Shown piece after piece: positions 7,513-14,746 of a stretch of 64,000 bases of DNA. The stretch spans positions 24,549-88,548 of IMG/VR virus record IMGVR_UViG_3300043773_000921; one strand, written 5' to 3'. Made by a program: the position numbers and the translations under genes. Numbering within the stretch: the stretch's first letter is position 1; every line of letters starts with the position of its first letter. The notes beneath the pieces were generated by a model. That model was given only the letters and a program-made list of their open reading frames with translations. It was not told the origin of the DNA and ran no database searches. The stretch is from a virus.

Positions 7513-7806
7513 ATGGAGAGTACATTCAGTGTATATCAAGTCAGGACATATAACTATAATAGCAGAGAGCATAGCTTAGATCTTTCTTACAGCACATTAG
7601 ACAAAGCCAAAGAAAGATTATTTGAATACTGTGAGAGTAAAAATACTCACACGGAAACTGTTGACCTGGAAGGTAGGTGTGAAACATATCCTCATAATGA
7701 GGATGTTGATAACTGGATAAGTAGAGGAAAAGCGTCAATATATTATTTTTCTAAATATGGAAACTACAAATGTGTAGTTTACGTACAGGAAATATTTGTG
7801 TATTGA
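7513..7806 (+). CDS. Hypothetical 97-residue protein
   Basis: A small soluble protein, MESTFSVYQVRTYN..., rich in Y, S and E. The frame is open upstream to 7480, but the ATG at 7513 is preferred. It follows an AT-rich leader (TATTATTATT) like other genes here, and the upstream residues are low quality. No motif recognised. It is a single gene between the parS-like region and a weak terminator. Confidence 0.55.
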   Translation: MESTFSVYQVRTYNYNSREHSLDLSYSTLDKAKERLFEYCESKNTHTETVDLEGRCETYPHNEDVDNWISRGKASIYYFSKYGNYKCVVYVQEIFVY

Positions 7807-7813
7807 TTTCATT

Positions 7814-7850
7814 GCGGGCATGCTATTGTAGTGTGCCTGCTTATTATATT
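7814..7850 (+). terminator. Probable intrinsic terminator
   Basis: A 7-base-pair stem (GCGGGCA at 7814-7820 with TGCCTGC at 7834-7840, one wobble) with a small inner CTA/TAG pair, followed by TTATTATATTT. The T-rich tail is interrupted, so it may be weak. The remaining bases to 7910 are an AT-rich leader with another 5-base-pair hairpin (TGCCT/AGGCA). Confidence 0.55.
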
Positions 7851-7910
7851 TATTTACTGCCTCCGATATAATGTTGTAGGCATTTCTTTAACACTTAAAA
7901 AACTTTACTA

Positions 7911-8159
7911 ATGAAAAACTTGTCAAAAAAACATTTGCTTCGCTGGCTTATGGATCAGCAGCACAAGTTCACTCAAGGCAATAACCTCGAGGAGACAGAA
8001 CTTATTGTAGGATACTTTAACGGTGTATTGAGTGCAGAGTTTATATGCCGTAATGGCTATGGCTCTGTATGGAGTACTAACAGATATTTGTCTGTTAAGT
8101 GTCCGAAATGTTTTACTCATTTGTTTGCGGACAATAGTCCAATAACATTTGATTTATAA
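7911..8159 (+). CDS. Hypothetical 82-residue protein with one CxxC
   Basis: A small basic protein, MKNLSKKHLLRWLMDQQ..., with a single KCPKC near the C-terminus (residues 63-67), which alone would not form a full zinc site. No membrane segment. It stands alone between a terminator-like hairpin and the structured noncoding region. Function unknown. Confidence 0.55.
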   Translation: MKNLSKKHLLRWLMDQQHKFTQGNNLEETELIVGYFNGVLSAEFICRNGYGSVWSTNRYLSVKCPKCFTHLFADNSPITFDL

Positions 8160-8167
8160 GATTTACA

Positions 8168-8422
8168 ACCTGAGTTTACAGGTGCGAGGATAGTATGTAC
8201 TATCCGTTATTAACAATTATTTATAACCATTAAATGTAATCCCGTAAGATTACAACTACTATGAGCTTTTAAGCAAAAGTAAAGTGCCTTTTAGTACGTT
8301 GAGTTCCTTAAGTCCTAGGCAAGGTCTATTCGATATTGAATAGTAGGGTAAGACTCAACCAGGTATTCTCATTATCTGCCACAAAACAAGTTCCTAATCC
8401 TATAAGAGAAATGGATGGGAAC
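8168..8422 (+). ncRNA. Candidate structured noncoding RNA
   Basis: The 342 bases between the flanking genes have no usable reading frame but contain at least six local hairpins: ACCTG/CAGGT (8168-8183), GGATAG/CTATCC (8188-8205), TGTAATC/GATTACA (8235-8254), CTTTT/AAAAG (8266-8279), CTATTC/GAATAG (8326-8343) and GTTCC+ATCC/GGAT+GGAAC (8390-8422). An outer helix GTTGAGT/ACTCAAC (8298-8304 with 8353-8359) encloses CCTT/AAGG and the CTATTC hairpin, which makes a branched domain. Four of the loops are exactly six bases. It matches no RNA family I can name: it lacks tRNA, tmRNA or group I intron landmarks. It could be a free RNA, a long leader of the 8502 gene, or a replication site. The strand is inferred from its neighbours. 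Confidence 0.5.
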
Positions 8423-8501
8423 ATTTTAAAACAAATATTATTATAAAACAAGTATGCGTGTAGAGCTCGAGCACGTGTAAGGATGACAAGAGTATATAGT
8501 T

Positions 8502-8741
8502 ATGTGGGTAACACAAAATCAAATGGATGATACTACATTGAACAAAATGTTTAGTCGTTGGAATCAAGCATTAGCTAATGGAGAGATAACTGACATTGAT
8601 AATACTACAGAAATGTGGTATGGTGAGTTAGTTATGACACACGAAGATGGTATAGATTATATAACAGCACCTATACAGAAATATGATAAAGAAGGGTATA
8701 TAGATTTTGTTGTTAATGTTTCAATACCATTTGAAATATGA
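8502..8741 (+). CDS. Hypothetical acidic 79-residue protein
   Basis: A small acidic soluble protein (MWVTQNQMDDTTLNKMF...) with no recognised motif. It is the first gene of a run extending to about 10972, just after the structured noncoding region. An ATG at 8523 (MDDTTLN) is an alternative start. Its stop overlaps the start of a 48-residue membrane protein. Confidence 0.5.
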   Translation: MWVTQNQMDDTTLNKMFSRWNQALANGEITDIDNTTEMWYGELVMTHEDGIDYITAPIQKYDKEGYIDFVVNVSIPFEI

Positions 8742-8884
8742 AGCAGTTTATTTCTAACAACTGGGGGATGCTTATGACATTAGTGTTATCAGTGTTCCTC
8801 TATTATTACTGGACTCAACTGCCTACATTAGTAGGTTTTGTACTTGGGTTCTTCGCATGCATTGGTCCGGCATGCAAGAACTAG
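8738..8884 (+). CDS. 48-residue hydrophobic membrane microprotein
   Basis: A short gene starting in an ATGA overlap with the previous stop: MKQFISNNWGMLMTLVLSVF... and ending ...GFFACIGPACKN. Residues 10-25 and 29-43 are hydrophobic and could form a membrane hairpin. The C-terminal cysteines C41 and C46 are noteworthy. It fills the gap between two genes of the operon and overlaps the next one by 13 bases. Small membrane proteins like this are common among phage superinfection-exclusion and lysis-control genes, but no family is recognised. Confidence 0.6.
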   Translation: MKQFISNNWGMLMTLVLSVFLYYYWTQLPTLVGFVLGFFACIGPACKN

Positions 8885-9423
8885 ACGATATAATAAAGAA
8901 ATGCTCTACATTATTCTTGGCTAGTGATGTGGAGCTATCTTTGTTGTTATTGCAATCGATTATTGATAGTAGCGATAGAAAGATACTGTATGAGTATGCT
9001 GTTACATCATACTTAAGTTTCATAGCTGATGAGTTGGTATCTCATGCAATTAAATGTAGTGAGATAACATCTGATGATGAGTATAGTCTTGAATATTTTA
9101 ATGGTGATATCAAACATTTTGTTTATGATTGTATTCACTACGATATTAAAGATGACTATGACTACTCTACAGATTTTGAAAGTGGAAGTAGAATAATAAT
9201 ACATGAGCGTATGTCAGTTGTACTTACCATCTGGTTTAACTCATCTTACAGATTATTATTTTCACTTGATATAGTAAGAAGCTATGACAAATATAGGTCT
9301 GATTTGAACTTACATCAATGTTGTTATGAGATCCAAGATGGAGATATAACGACATCAGTTACTGGCGATACGTTTATTCAAAACATTCTTTTATTTTTAA
9401 AACAAAGTTATGTTAGACATTAG
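8872..9423 (+). CDS. Hypothetical acidic protein, about 183 residues
   Basis: A soluble Asp, Tyr and Ser-rich protein (MQELDDIIKKCSTLF...). The ATG at 8872 is preferred; an in-frame ATG at 8857 lies deeper inside the upstream microprotein gene. It resembles the next protein (9410-10027) in size and composition, so the two may be distant relatives, though I see no alignable motif. Overlaps at both ends indicate an operon. Function unknown. Confidence 0.55.
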   Translation: MQELDDIIKKCSTLFLASDVELSLLLLQSIIDSSDRKILYEYAVTSYLSFIADELVSHAIKCSEITSDDEYSLEYFNGDIKHFVYDCIHYDIKDDYDYSTDFESGSRIIIHERMSVVLTIWFNSSYRLLFSLDIVRSYDKYRSDLNLHQCCYEIQDGDITTSVTGDTFIQNILLFLKQSYVRH

Positions 9424-10027
9424 TATGATTGTTGAACTTATGTTTTCTTATGATGACAACAAAAAAGGATATGCTGAGATGCTGGCAAAAGAGCAGTTTG
9501 GTTATGAAGAAGGCACCAACAAAGGTGATTTTAATTATGACTTAACTAAATCATTTGCTATCAAGATCATGGAGCATATGTTTGATTTATACAGCAAAGA
9601 AATACTTGTATCTTTTTATTCACTTGAAGAGTTATATAGAGATAACAGAGAGAGTGTTTTTAACTGCCCAGGTTTTCTATGCACAGCTAAACCAATAGAA
9701 AGAGGTTACACTAAATCTTTTGATGGTAGCACTGAAAAGATTGACATTAAGTTTAAAGTAAGCAAGTTTGTTAATGTATCACATTTACTTGTTGATAACA
9801 TATATGAACATATGTTTAGCTTTAACTTAGTTGTTAAGAAACACACATTGTCTAATTTTATTTGTTGTGAAGCTTCTATTCCAAATCATTGGAGTGATGT
9901 TCACAACGATGAGTTGACATACAGTATAGATGACTTAAGCTACTCTAGAGGTACATATATGATGACCTTTAAAAACAAGTACGACGTAATGGAAAAATTA
10001 TTTAAGCACTTTTTAATAAATAAATAA
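9410..10027 (+). CDS. Hypothetical 205-residue protein
   Basis: A soluble protein, MLDISMIVELMFSYDDNKK..., mixed helix and strand by composition, with scattered Cys and His (C86, C91, C149, C150) that do not form an obvious zinc motif. It overlaps its neighbour by 14 bases and is followed immediately by a two-helix membrane protein. Not recognised. Confidence 0.55.
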   Translation: MLDISMIVELMFSYDDNKKGYAEMLAKEQFGYEEGTNKGDFNYDLTKSFAIKIMEHMFDLYSKEILVSFYSLEELYRDNRESVFNCPGFLCTAKPIERGYTKSFDGSTEKIDIKFKVSKFVNVSHLLVDNIYEHMFSFNLVVKKHTLSNFICCEASIPNHWSDVHNDELTYSIDDLSYSRGTYMMTFKNKYDVMEKLFKHFLINK

Positions 10028-10225
10028 ATGAAAACAGAACTATTAGTAAAAATATTCATGACTATTATGGGTATGTTCTTTGGCTATATATCATTCGTTT
10101 TTGCCACAAAATTACATGAAACTACTATCTATGTAAACTTTATAACAAAAGTATTAGTGTTTGTTGGTTTACTTATCATGATGACATTGTGTTTTTGTGT
10201 TTCTCATCTTTATAAAGAAGATTAA
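10028..10225 (+). CDS. Two-helix small membrane protein
   Basis: A 65-residue protein with two hydrophobic segments (about residues 6-26 and 38-60) joined by a short polar loop (KLHETTIY), and short charged ends. It starts on the base after the previous stop. The topology fits a small inner-membrane protein with both ends on the same side. It could alter host membrane functions or phage exclusion; nothing more specific is visible. Confidence 0.6.
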   Translation: MKTELLVKIFMTIMGMFFGYISFVFATKLHETTIYVNFITKVLVFVGLLIMMTLCFCVSHLYKED

Positions 10226-10227
10226 CT

Positions 10228-10569
10228 ATGAGAGCAATATTTATTGATAGTAATGACAGAAATGTCTATGAAGCTAGAATTAAAGGCAATGACTTTCGTG
10301 AGATTTGCAGTCTTATAGGCTGTAATATTATAACTGGAGGCTATAGCTTTGAAAATGGCGACTACATGTATGTTGATGATGAAGCAATTTTTACAACAAA
10401 TAGAAATGGTTTTATCATTAGTGTACCAGGTAATAGCTGGGGTGCACAACAGCTGATTGGCAATGCTCTTATCATCGGCAGTAGTAAAGACGATGATGGC
10501 AGTGATGCTGATGCAGTGAGTAGTATTGAAGAGATTAAAAATCTTATTTCATTTAAAACATTTATCTAA
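10228..10569 (+). CDS. DUF3846-like small protein
   Basis: A 113-residue protein. Residues 30-95 follow the pattern of the DUF3846 family: a Gly-rich strand (ITGGYSFENGDY), 'MYVDDEAIFTTNRNG', then 'QLIGNALIIGSSKDDDGSDADAVSS'. DUF3846 proteins occur widely in phages and mobile elements of Gram-positive and Bacteroidota hosts with no settled function. The match is by pattern only. It is the penultimate gene of its run and lies directly upstream of a secreted protein. Confidence 0.5.
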   Translation: MRAIFIDSNDRNVYEARIKGNDFREICSLIGCNIITGGYSFENGDYMYVDDEAIFTTNRNGFIISVPGNSWGAQQLIGNALIIGSSKDDDGSDADAVSSIEEIKNLISFKTFI

Positions 10570-10570
10570 C

Positions 10571-10972
10571 ATGAAAAAGTTATTAGTTTTATTATTCGTA
10601 ACGTCTTTTGCATTTGGTCAAGCAGAGGATCCGGAACAGTTTGACCAACAGATAAGATATAGCAGTCTTGCTGATTTGTGTGACTGCACATCTTATGCTG
10701 AGGCATTGTCTACGTTGTATGATGTAAGGCCTAGCGATGTATTAAATGATATGAAAAACTATGTCAATGATTACATCATTACATTTCAGCTAGCTGGTTA
10801 TTCTTACGAACCAGATGAAGATGTATTAAATAAAAAAGTATACTTTAACAAGTCAGGTTATGTTATACCATACGATTGCGTGTTAAACATAATCAATGGT
10901 AACAAAACTGATGTAAAGATAATGCGTGATGATGAGTACCAGCGTGTACACCATTACGATATTAAGGATTAG
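10571..10972 (+). CDS. Secreted protein of unknown function
   Basis: A 133-residue protein with a clear signal peptide (MKKLLVLLFVTSFAFGQ, predicted cut before QAED). The ATG at 10571 is chosen because the longer frame from 10526 would put 15 charged residues before the signal peptide. The mature part is acidic with C37, C39 and C103. A periplasmic role is expected, for instance blocking injection of other phages or interacting with the wall, but no family is recognised. Confidence 0.6.
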   Translation: MKKLLVLLFVTSFAFGQAEDPEQFDQQIRYSSLADLCDCTSYAEALSTLYDVRPSDVLNDMKNYVNDYIITFQLAGYSYEPDEDVLNKKVYFNKSGYVIPYDCVLNIINGNKTDVKIMRDDEYQRVHHYDIKD

Positions 10973-10994
10973 ACTAGTGTTTTATTAAGTGTTG

Positions 10995-11020
10995 GGGCAG
11001 CTGTGGTGGCTGCCCTTTTT
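10995..11020 (+). terminator. Intrinsic terminator
   Basis: A perfect 7-base-pair stem (GGGCAGC with GCTGCCC), a 7-base loop and five T. It ends the 8502-10972 run and overlaps the 5' part of the next open frame, which affects start choice for that gene. Confidence 0.88.
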
Positions 11021-11044
11021 ATTTCATCATTAAAATTCTTCATC

Positions 11045-11644
11045 GTGAACGATATTAAAGAAACAATCGATAAGTTCTCAGCTCAGCTTATCGAGGCTAA
11101 AGAAACCTTCGAAGGTGAGCTGGCTACTAAAGAAGAGAAGCAAGTTATTGTTGATGCATGCTCTGCTATCGTTCGTAAGTTTGCCGGCTTGCAAGCAAAG
11201 CATAGGAACTTTTTCCATTACAAATGGGACTATGAGTACCAAGGAAGACAGTTTGGCTTTAGCTATCTATCTCATTATATTTCTGCACTGTTCGTTGAAC
11301 TAGCACGTAAGAGATATGAACCCATCAGTAAAAAGAATATGAGCGCTGTGATGACTATAGCACATAGTTATAAGCGTAATGGTAAAGAGCTTAGTGCTGC
11401 TATGACCAAAGCATATACTGTTGTAGATAGAACAGGTTCGTTGAAAACAGAAAGCATCCAGGAAGAATGCAATGTTATAAGTAACAGTTGTATATTAGGC
11501 CTCTGGAATACAAAGATGCCATCATATCCTTCATTAAACAAAGGATTAAATGGATTAGATGACAACGCTAGACCCAAAGCTAAAGCTGTTATGCTTGTAG
11601 CTGATATATTGGGACCTCTATGCGCAATGATTGGTTACAGATAA
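11045..11644 (+). CDS. Hypothetical helical protein, GTG start
   Basis: The frame is open from 11003, but those first codons lie inside the terminator hairpin and would give an implausible hydrophobic start. The GTG at 11045 (V/M NDIKETIDKFSAQL...) yields a 199-residue soluble, mostly helical protein and is preferred with moderate confidence. No motif is recognised. Its stop overlaps the next start (TAATG). Confidence 0.5.
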   Translation: MNDIKETIDKFSAQLIEAKETFEGELATKEEKQVIVDACSAIVRKFAGLQAKHRNFFHYKWDYEYQGRQFGFSYLSHYISALFVELARKRYEPISKKNMSAVMTIAHSYKRNGKELSAAMTKAYTVVDRTGSLKTESIQEECNVISNSCILGLWNTKMPSYPSLNKGLNGLDDNARPKAKAVMLVADILGPLCAMIGYR

Positions 11645-11853
11645 TGGACAAAAGAACAGTAACAATGTTTGCAGATAATATGATTAAACAATATCCTGAA
11701 TTATTTAATGATATTATAGATTTCATTTATCTTGCAATAGATGAAATAGATGAAGGCGGATCTCCTACGCATGAGTGGGAGCTTGCTTATAACTCTATTG
11801 ATGAACTAGTTCAAGAACATATTAAAAACAAACAAAATGAAAGTATTAATTAG
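11644..11853 (+). CDS. Hypothetical acidic 69-residue protein
   Basis: A small acidic helical protein starting MDKRTVTMFADN at 11644, in a one-base stop/start overlap with the previous gene. An upstream in-frame ATG at 11620 is less likely. Overlaps the following secreted-protein gene by 17 bases. Rich in D, E, I. Function unknown. Confidence 0.5.
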   Translation: MDKRTVTMFADNMIKQYPELFNDIIDFIYLAIDEIDEGGSPTHEWELAYNSIDELVQEHIKNKQNESIN

Positions 11854-12325
11854 TATTTTTATGCTTATGTCGGCATCATTATTTGCACAAGATTGCGATA
11901 TGCTAGATGTCCATTACGATAAGATGGATGACAAAAAGACAAAAACTATTAAGAAACGCATTGCAGTATCTGAATCCGGTGATAAAGGGTTTATAATAGA
12001 CTTTTTAAAACCTAGTGTTATTATTTGGAGTATTGATGTTATAGGCGGGCCGAGTAAATGCATAGAGAAAGGTGCAAAGTTACAGGTATTGTTTGATGAT
12101 GACACAAGACTTACCATGACCAATAACAATGATTTTAACTGCAAAGGTAGCTTTGTTATTTATTTTGGTGCTAACTTTGGCAATGAATACAATCTTATTC
12201 AGTTTAGAACTAAAAAGATAATAACCATGCGTGTGTACACAAGCAGTGGTTACCACGAAGAAGATCTAAGCGATGAAGTTGCTACAAAGCTGATGAACAC
12301 GTTTGATTGCATCAGCAAGAACTAA
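11837..12325 (+). CDS. Secreted beta-rich protein
   Basis: A 162-residue protein with a signal peptide (MKVLISIFMLMSASLFAQ, cut before QDCD). The mature region has four cysteines (C20, C75, C101 and C158) and looks beta-rich. This suggests a disulfide-stabilised periplasmic protein. The signal-peptide ending FAQ is common in flavobacteria and supports such a host. The gene ends an operon and is followed by a terminator. Confidence 0.6.
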   Translation: MKVLISIFMLMSASLFAQDCDMLDVHYDKMDDKKTKTIKKRIAVSESGDKGFIIDFLKPSVIIWSIDVIGGPSKCIEKGAKLQVLFDDDTRLTMTNNNDFNCKGSFVIYFGANFGNEYNLIQFRTKKIITMRVYTSSGYHEEDLSDEVATKLMNTFDCISKN

Positions 12326-12340
12326 ATTATTTTATAACCT

Positions 12341-12375
12341 ATGCCTGTAGATCTAACGAGTCTGCAGGCATTTTC
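12341..12375 (+). terminator. Intrinsic terminator
   Basis: An 11-base-pair stem (ATGCCTGTAGA with TCTGCAGGCAT, one wobble), a 9-base loop, then TTTTC. It lies 15 bases past the secreted protein's stop. The T-run is short. Confidence 0.75.
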
Positions 12376-12392
12376 ATTAACAATAATCAATT

Positions 12393-12734
12393 ATGGAAAA
12401 GTTTAAAGCATCGGAATTATCTGAAAGAAACTACAGAGAGGGCGATCGAGTCTTTTTGTCCTTTGAAATTAAAAGCCTTAAGATGAGTACAGATGATGAA
12501 CTCTGGCTACATTCAAGTGATAACAATAACAATGTCTGGCTTAAACAGGATGCTGTTGTTTATGGTGTGCCATACAGATATCGTGATGGTGACATCGTTA
12601 ATTACAATGGTAGACTTAGTAAAATTGTTAGCGGATTTAACGATGACTGGCATGTTTTGACTTCAGATGGAACTATGTTTGATTTGAATCCAGCATTAAT
12701 TAACACAGTAATCACAGAAAACAACGTACTGTAA
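12393..12734 (+). CDS. Hypothetical protein, possible SH3-like barrel
   Basis: A 113-residue beta-rich protein. Residues 65-110 (YRDGDIVNYNGRLSKIVSG...WHVLTSDG) have the strand spacing of small SH3-like or KOW-like barrels, though this is only a pattern impression. It opens the recombination cluster after a terminator, preceded by an ATTAACAAT leader, and its stop overlaps the Gp157-like start by one base. Confidence 0.5.
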   Translation: MEKFKASELSERNYREGDRVFLSFEIKSLKMSTDDELWLHSSDNNNNVWLKQDAVVYGVPYRYRDGDIVNYNGRLSKIVSGFNDDWHVLTSDGTMFDLNPALINTVITENNVL

Positions 12735-13216
12735 TGGCAAAGAATCTTTTTAATATCAACGAAGAAATGTTCCGATTGCATCAGCAGATCGAAGAAAATG
12801 GTGGTGATTTAACACCAGAACTTGAAGAACAACTAACAATAACTGAACATGACAGAGAAAGTAAATGTGAGGGATATGTTAGCGTCATTAGACAGCTTAA
12901 GTCAAAGTCTGAGCTCCTTAAAAGCGAAGCAAAACGACTTCTTGATGCAGCTAGAACATATGACAAGTCAGTTGAACGACTTGAAGATAACTTACTATCA
13001 TCTATTGTTCAGCTTGGAAACATTAAGACAAACTTCGTCAGCATCTCAACAAGAAGAAACAAATCCGTAGAGATTGCAGATGATGTTGAAATACCGCTGC
13101 AGTACCAACGTGTAAAAATCGAAGCAAACAAAACTGCTATTAAAGAGGCCATAGAATCAGGCATTGATGTCCCTGGCGCTACAATAGTAGAGAAGTTTTC
13201 ATTACTAATCAGATAA
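12734..13216 (+). CDS. Siphovirus Gp157 family protein
   Basis: A 160-residue protein with the layout of the Gp157 family. It has an N-terminal helix with 'EENGGDLTPELEEQLTI', a long coiled coil with 'KCEGYVSVIRQLKSKSELLKSEAKRLLDAA' at about 43-72, and a conserved C-terminal block. In that block IPLQYQRV is followed by 'KTAIKEAIESGIDVPGATIV' (about 133-152). Gp157 proteins of lactococcal and streptococcal phages are linked to phage DNA metabolism and resistance, and are typically encoded beside ERF or other recombinase genes, as here. Overlaps of one and two bases with the neighbours indicate co-translation. Confidence 0.8.
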   Translation: MAKNLFNINEEMFRLHQQIEENGGDLTPELEEQLTITEHDRESKCEGYVSVIRQLKSKSELLKSEAKRLLDAARTYDKSVERLEDNLLSSIVQLGNIKTNFVSISTRRNKSVEIADDVEIPLQYQRVKIEANKTAIKEAIESGIDVPGATIVEKFSLLIR

Positions 13217-13218
13217 CA

Positions 13219-14052
13219 ATGAAAAAGCAAGAACAGAAAAGAATAGCTGAAGTCCTTGCATCGTTTATGGGTGATACCGAGCGCGGTGATCACTTCTCTA
13301 TCAGTCAGAATCTTATTGGGTTTCAGACTGACAACGCTGCAAGACTATTAGAAACTTACATCAGCCTACAACCGGAAGAGATGCTTACTTGGGAAAACTC
13401 TCTTGCTGGTGTAGACCCAATATATTACTCACAGTCAGAGCATACAGCACATACAGCTAGACATCTATTAGAAACAGATGATGCAGAAAATGTATTAAGT
13501 GTTTCGGGCCAGGAGCAGCAACTGAAAGAGATGAACTTCTTACCTACGTTTGAGCTTATCGCTCGTATGGGTAACACATCAGGCAAATGCTTTCGTATGG
13601 CTATGCAACTAGAGAACTACTACGAAAAAGTAGCAACCAAGCCAGTAACACTTGGTGTGCTAAAGCTAGCAGTAAACTTGTTGTACAAGATGTCTGAGCA
13701 AACACAGAATAACATTCAGCTTATTCGTAATAGGTTGATGTATACCATGGATATGCAACTGAACTTCGAAGGCAAAAAGCTTGAACTATTGAAGTCTAAG
13801 AAAGCACACTTAGTGCCAAACATAGATAACTTCTTTAAGCTTCGTGAGCATAAGCAGATACGTTATTTCGACCCGCTTAACTGGTACTTCGAAATATACA
13901 AAGATACGCTGAAAGACATACCTCATAAGCTTTACCAAGATGTCAAGCATCACAAGGAAGCGCAACAGGCTATTACAACTTATAGCAGTATCATAGAACA
14001 TATCAAGTCGGCACACAATGTCGTTACGGGAGTTACTAAAACTCCTTTCTGA
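13219..14052 (+). CDS. Hypothetical 277-residue protein
   Basis: A helical, soluble protein starting MKKQEQKRIAEVLASF. Residues 65-85 contain clustered His (SQSEHTAHTARHLLE), and residues 215-255 another basic and aromatic region; neither forms a metal motif I recognise. Conserved size and the neighbouring Gp157-like gene place it in the DNA-metabolism cluster. The 3' end overlaps the next gene by 35 bases. Confidence 0.5.
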   Translation: MKKQEQKRIAEVLASFMGDTERGDHFSISQNLIGFQTDNAARLLETYISLQPEEMLTWENSLAGVDPIYYSQSEHTAHTARHLLETDDAENVLSVSGQEQQLKEMNFLPTFELIARMGNTSGKCFRMAMQLENYYEKVATKPVTLGVLKLAVNLLYKMSEQTQNNIQLIRNRLMYTMDMQLNFEGKKLELLKSKKAHLVPNIDNFFKLREHKQIRYFDPLNWYFEIYKDTLKDIPHKLYQDVKHHKEAQQAITTYSSIIEHIKSAHNVVTGVTKTPF

Positions 14053-14746
14053 GAAAAACGTCATTCCATTAGACGCAGCAGAGCGGAACTCTTTGCTGCG
14101 TTCTTTTGGTTTTGATTGCATAAGAACATTTCAACAGCTTGATAATCTTATTGCTATGTTATTCTTAGAAAAGGTATATCTTATCGCTCCTTGGACTATT
14201 AAGGTAAGGTATGCAGATCCAGTATTCAAAGTAGCACTATGTGATATCTATTTCGAACCAATAGAAACTGTTGTTCCTATGTGGTTATGTATTGACAGTA
14301 TCATAGAAGCAGGCAAGGCACCGTTGTTTAGCGTTGACAATAAAGAAATACAGGACATGGCTTTTATCACACCACAGCAGGAGTCTGACATACTTAGCTG
14401 TATGTTTTATCCAGCTGTCAAAGATGAAGAAGGTGAGTTGTATTATCCTGAGTTGTCATTTCATATTCAGTATGTACTTGATGTGATATATGGCATCAGA
14501 GGCTATGATAGTCCTAAAGGCCTGATATATGTAGCTACTGATCTAAAACTAGCAGACAAATGGCGGTTAGCTATCTGTGCTGAAGGCAAGCGTAAAATGA
14601 AAAAGCTTGTCGGTACACAGCGCTACACTATGTTTGTTGCCGGTATAGATAACTTGAATACAGTAAGAAAGGAAACTTCACCAGTGTTTGCTGAAGAACG
14701 CGAGAAGAGTTCCAATTCCTTAACAGCTTTAATGGCAAAGTTATGA
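14018..14746 (+). CDS. Hypothetical 242-residue protein
   Basis: A soluble protein, MSLRELLKLLSEKNVIP..., with a middle region rich in aromatic and hydrophobic residues but no clear membrane helix. It overlaps the previous gene by 35 bases and the glucosaminidase by 4. The start at 14018 is the only ATG that keeps the whole domain. Function unknown. Confidence 0.5.
   Translation: MSLRELLKLLSEKNVIPLDAAERNSLLRSFGFDCIRTFQQLDNLIAMLFLEKVYLIAPWTIKVRYADPVFKVALCDIYFEPIETVVPMWLCIDSIIEAGKAPLFSVDNKEIQDMAFITPQQESDILSCMFYPAVKDEEGELYYPELSFHIQYVLDVIYGIRGYDSPKGLIYVATDLKLADKWRLAICAEGKRKMKKLVGTQRYTMFVAGIDNLNTVRKETSPVFAEEREKSSNSLTALMAKL

Noticed and set aside
7371-7553. 60-residue frame (GTG start) overlapping the parS-like region and next gene
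   Set aside because: It begins with GTG, lacks coding features and overlaps a better gene at 7513.
8390-8422. Possible tRNA T-arm (GTTCCTAATCC)
   Set aside because: No acceptor stem, anticodon arm or CCA context; it pairs instead with GGATGGGAAC as a simple hairpin.
8468-8478. Second CACGTG core as a possible parS half site
   Set aside because: The flanks (GAGCACGTGTAA) do not match the parS arms.
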